Below are positions 15,635 through 16,648 of a stretch of DNA of 16,648 nt, one piece after another. How positions within the stretch are numbered: the stretch's first letter is position 1; every line of letters starts with the position of its first letter. The translations under genes and the position numbers were made by a program. Source of the stretch: an uncultured Variovorax sp. (GTDB lineage: Bacteria > Pseudomonadota > Gammaproteobacteria > Burkholderiales > Burkholderiaceae); assembly GCA_946478645.1 (NCBI GenBank), contig CAMLCW010000069.1, forward strand, positions 1 through 16,648, in the 5' to 3' direction. The notes beneath the pieces were generated by a model, which was not told the DNA's origin, ran no database searches, and worked only from the letters and a program-made list of their open reading frames with translations.

Positions 15635-16648
<1,014 letters not shown>

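Overview
The window is GC-rich chromosomal DNA (high GC at third codon positions) of a betaproteobacterium, most likely a Comamonadaceae/Burkholderiales member such as Variovorax. This is inferred from a Bug-type solute receptor inside a CoA-catabolic operon, an NtrC with an alanine-rich linker, an AidB-like dehydrogenase and DUF3606. No tRNA, rRNA, insertion sequence, prophage or CRISPR array is visible. Coding density is very high and no gene-free gap exceeds 300 bases.

Region 1 (1-3927, all minus strand) reads in transcription order: DUF3606 small protein, CDF metal-cation transporter, 60-residue hydrophilic protein, double-domain KaiC-like ATPase, and a histidine kinase with a degenerate N-terminal receiver. 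The kinase is cut by the left window edge. The kaiC and kinase genes overlap by four bases (GTGA) and look like a translationally coupled signalling pair.

Region 2 (4028-12437, minus strand) is one compact eight-gene catabolic operon. In order it holds a TetR regulator, a periplasmic Bug/TctC carboxylate receptor, a CaiB/BaiF CoA-transferase, a crotonase-fold protein, a PA1024-type NADH:quinone reductase/'nitronate monooxygenase', a thiolase, and two acyl-CoA dehydrogenase subunits. Gaps are 10-43 bases or start/stop overlaps. The genes would bind a carboxylate, activate it to a CoA ester and shorten it by a beta-oxidation-like route. No 3-hydroxyacyl-CoA dehydrogenase is present. The second dehydrogenase subunit lacks a visible catalytic base, which suggests a heteromeric enzyme. 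The substrate cannot be named from sequence.

Region 3 (12438-15600, plus strand) starts with a short divergent promoter region carrying a perfect 7-7-7 inverted repeat, a good candidate operator for the TetR protein. It continues with an AidB-like acyl-CoA dehydrogenase, an exonuclease III that starts at TTG, and a lipoprotein with a TonB/TolA-C-like tail that overlaps the nuclease gene by ATGA.

Region 4 (15635-16648, minus strand) holds the C-terminal two thirds of NtrC, the sigma-54 activator of nitrogen genes, convergent with the lipoprotein and cut by the right window edge.

The most unusual parts are the KaiC/kinase pair, which has altered catalytic and phosphorylation-site residues, and the uncharacterised CoA operon.
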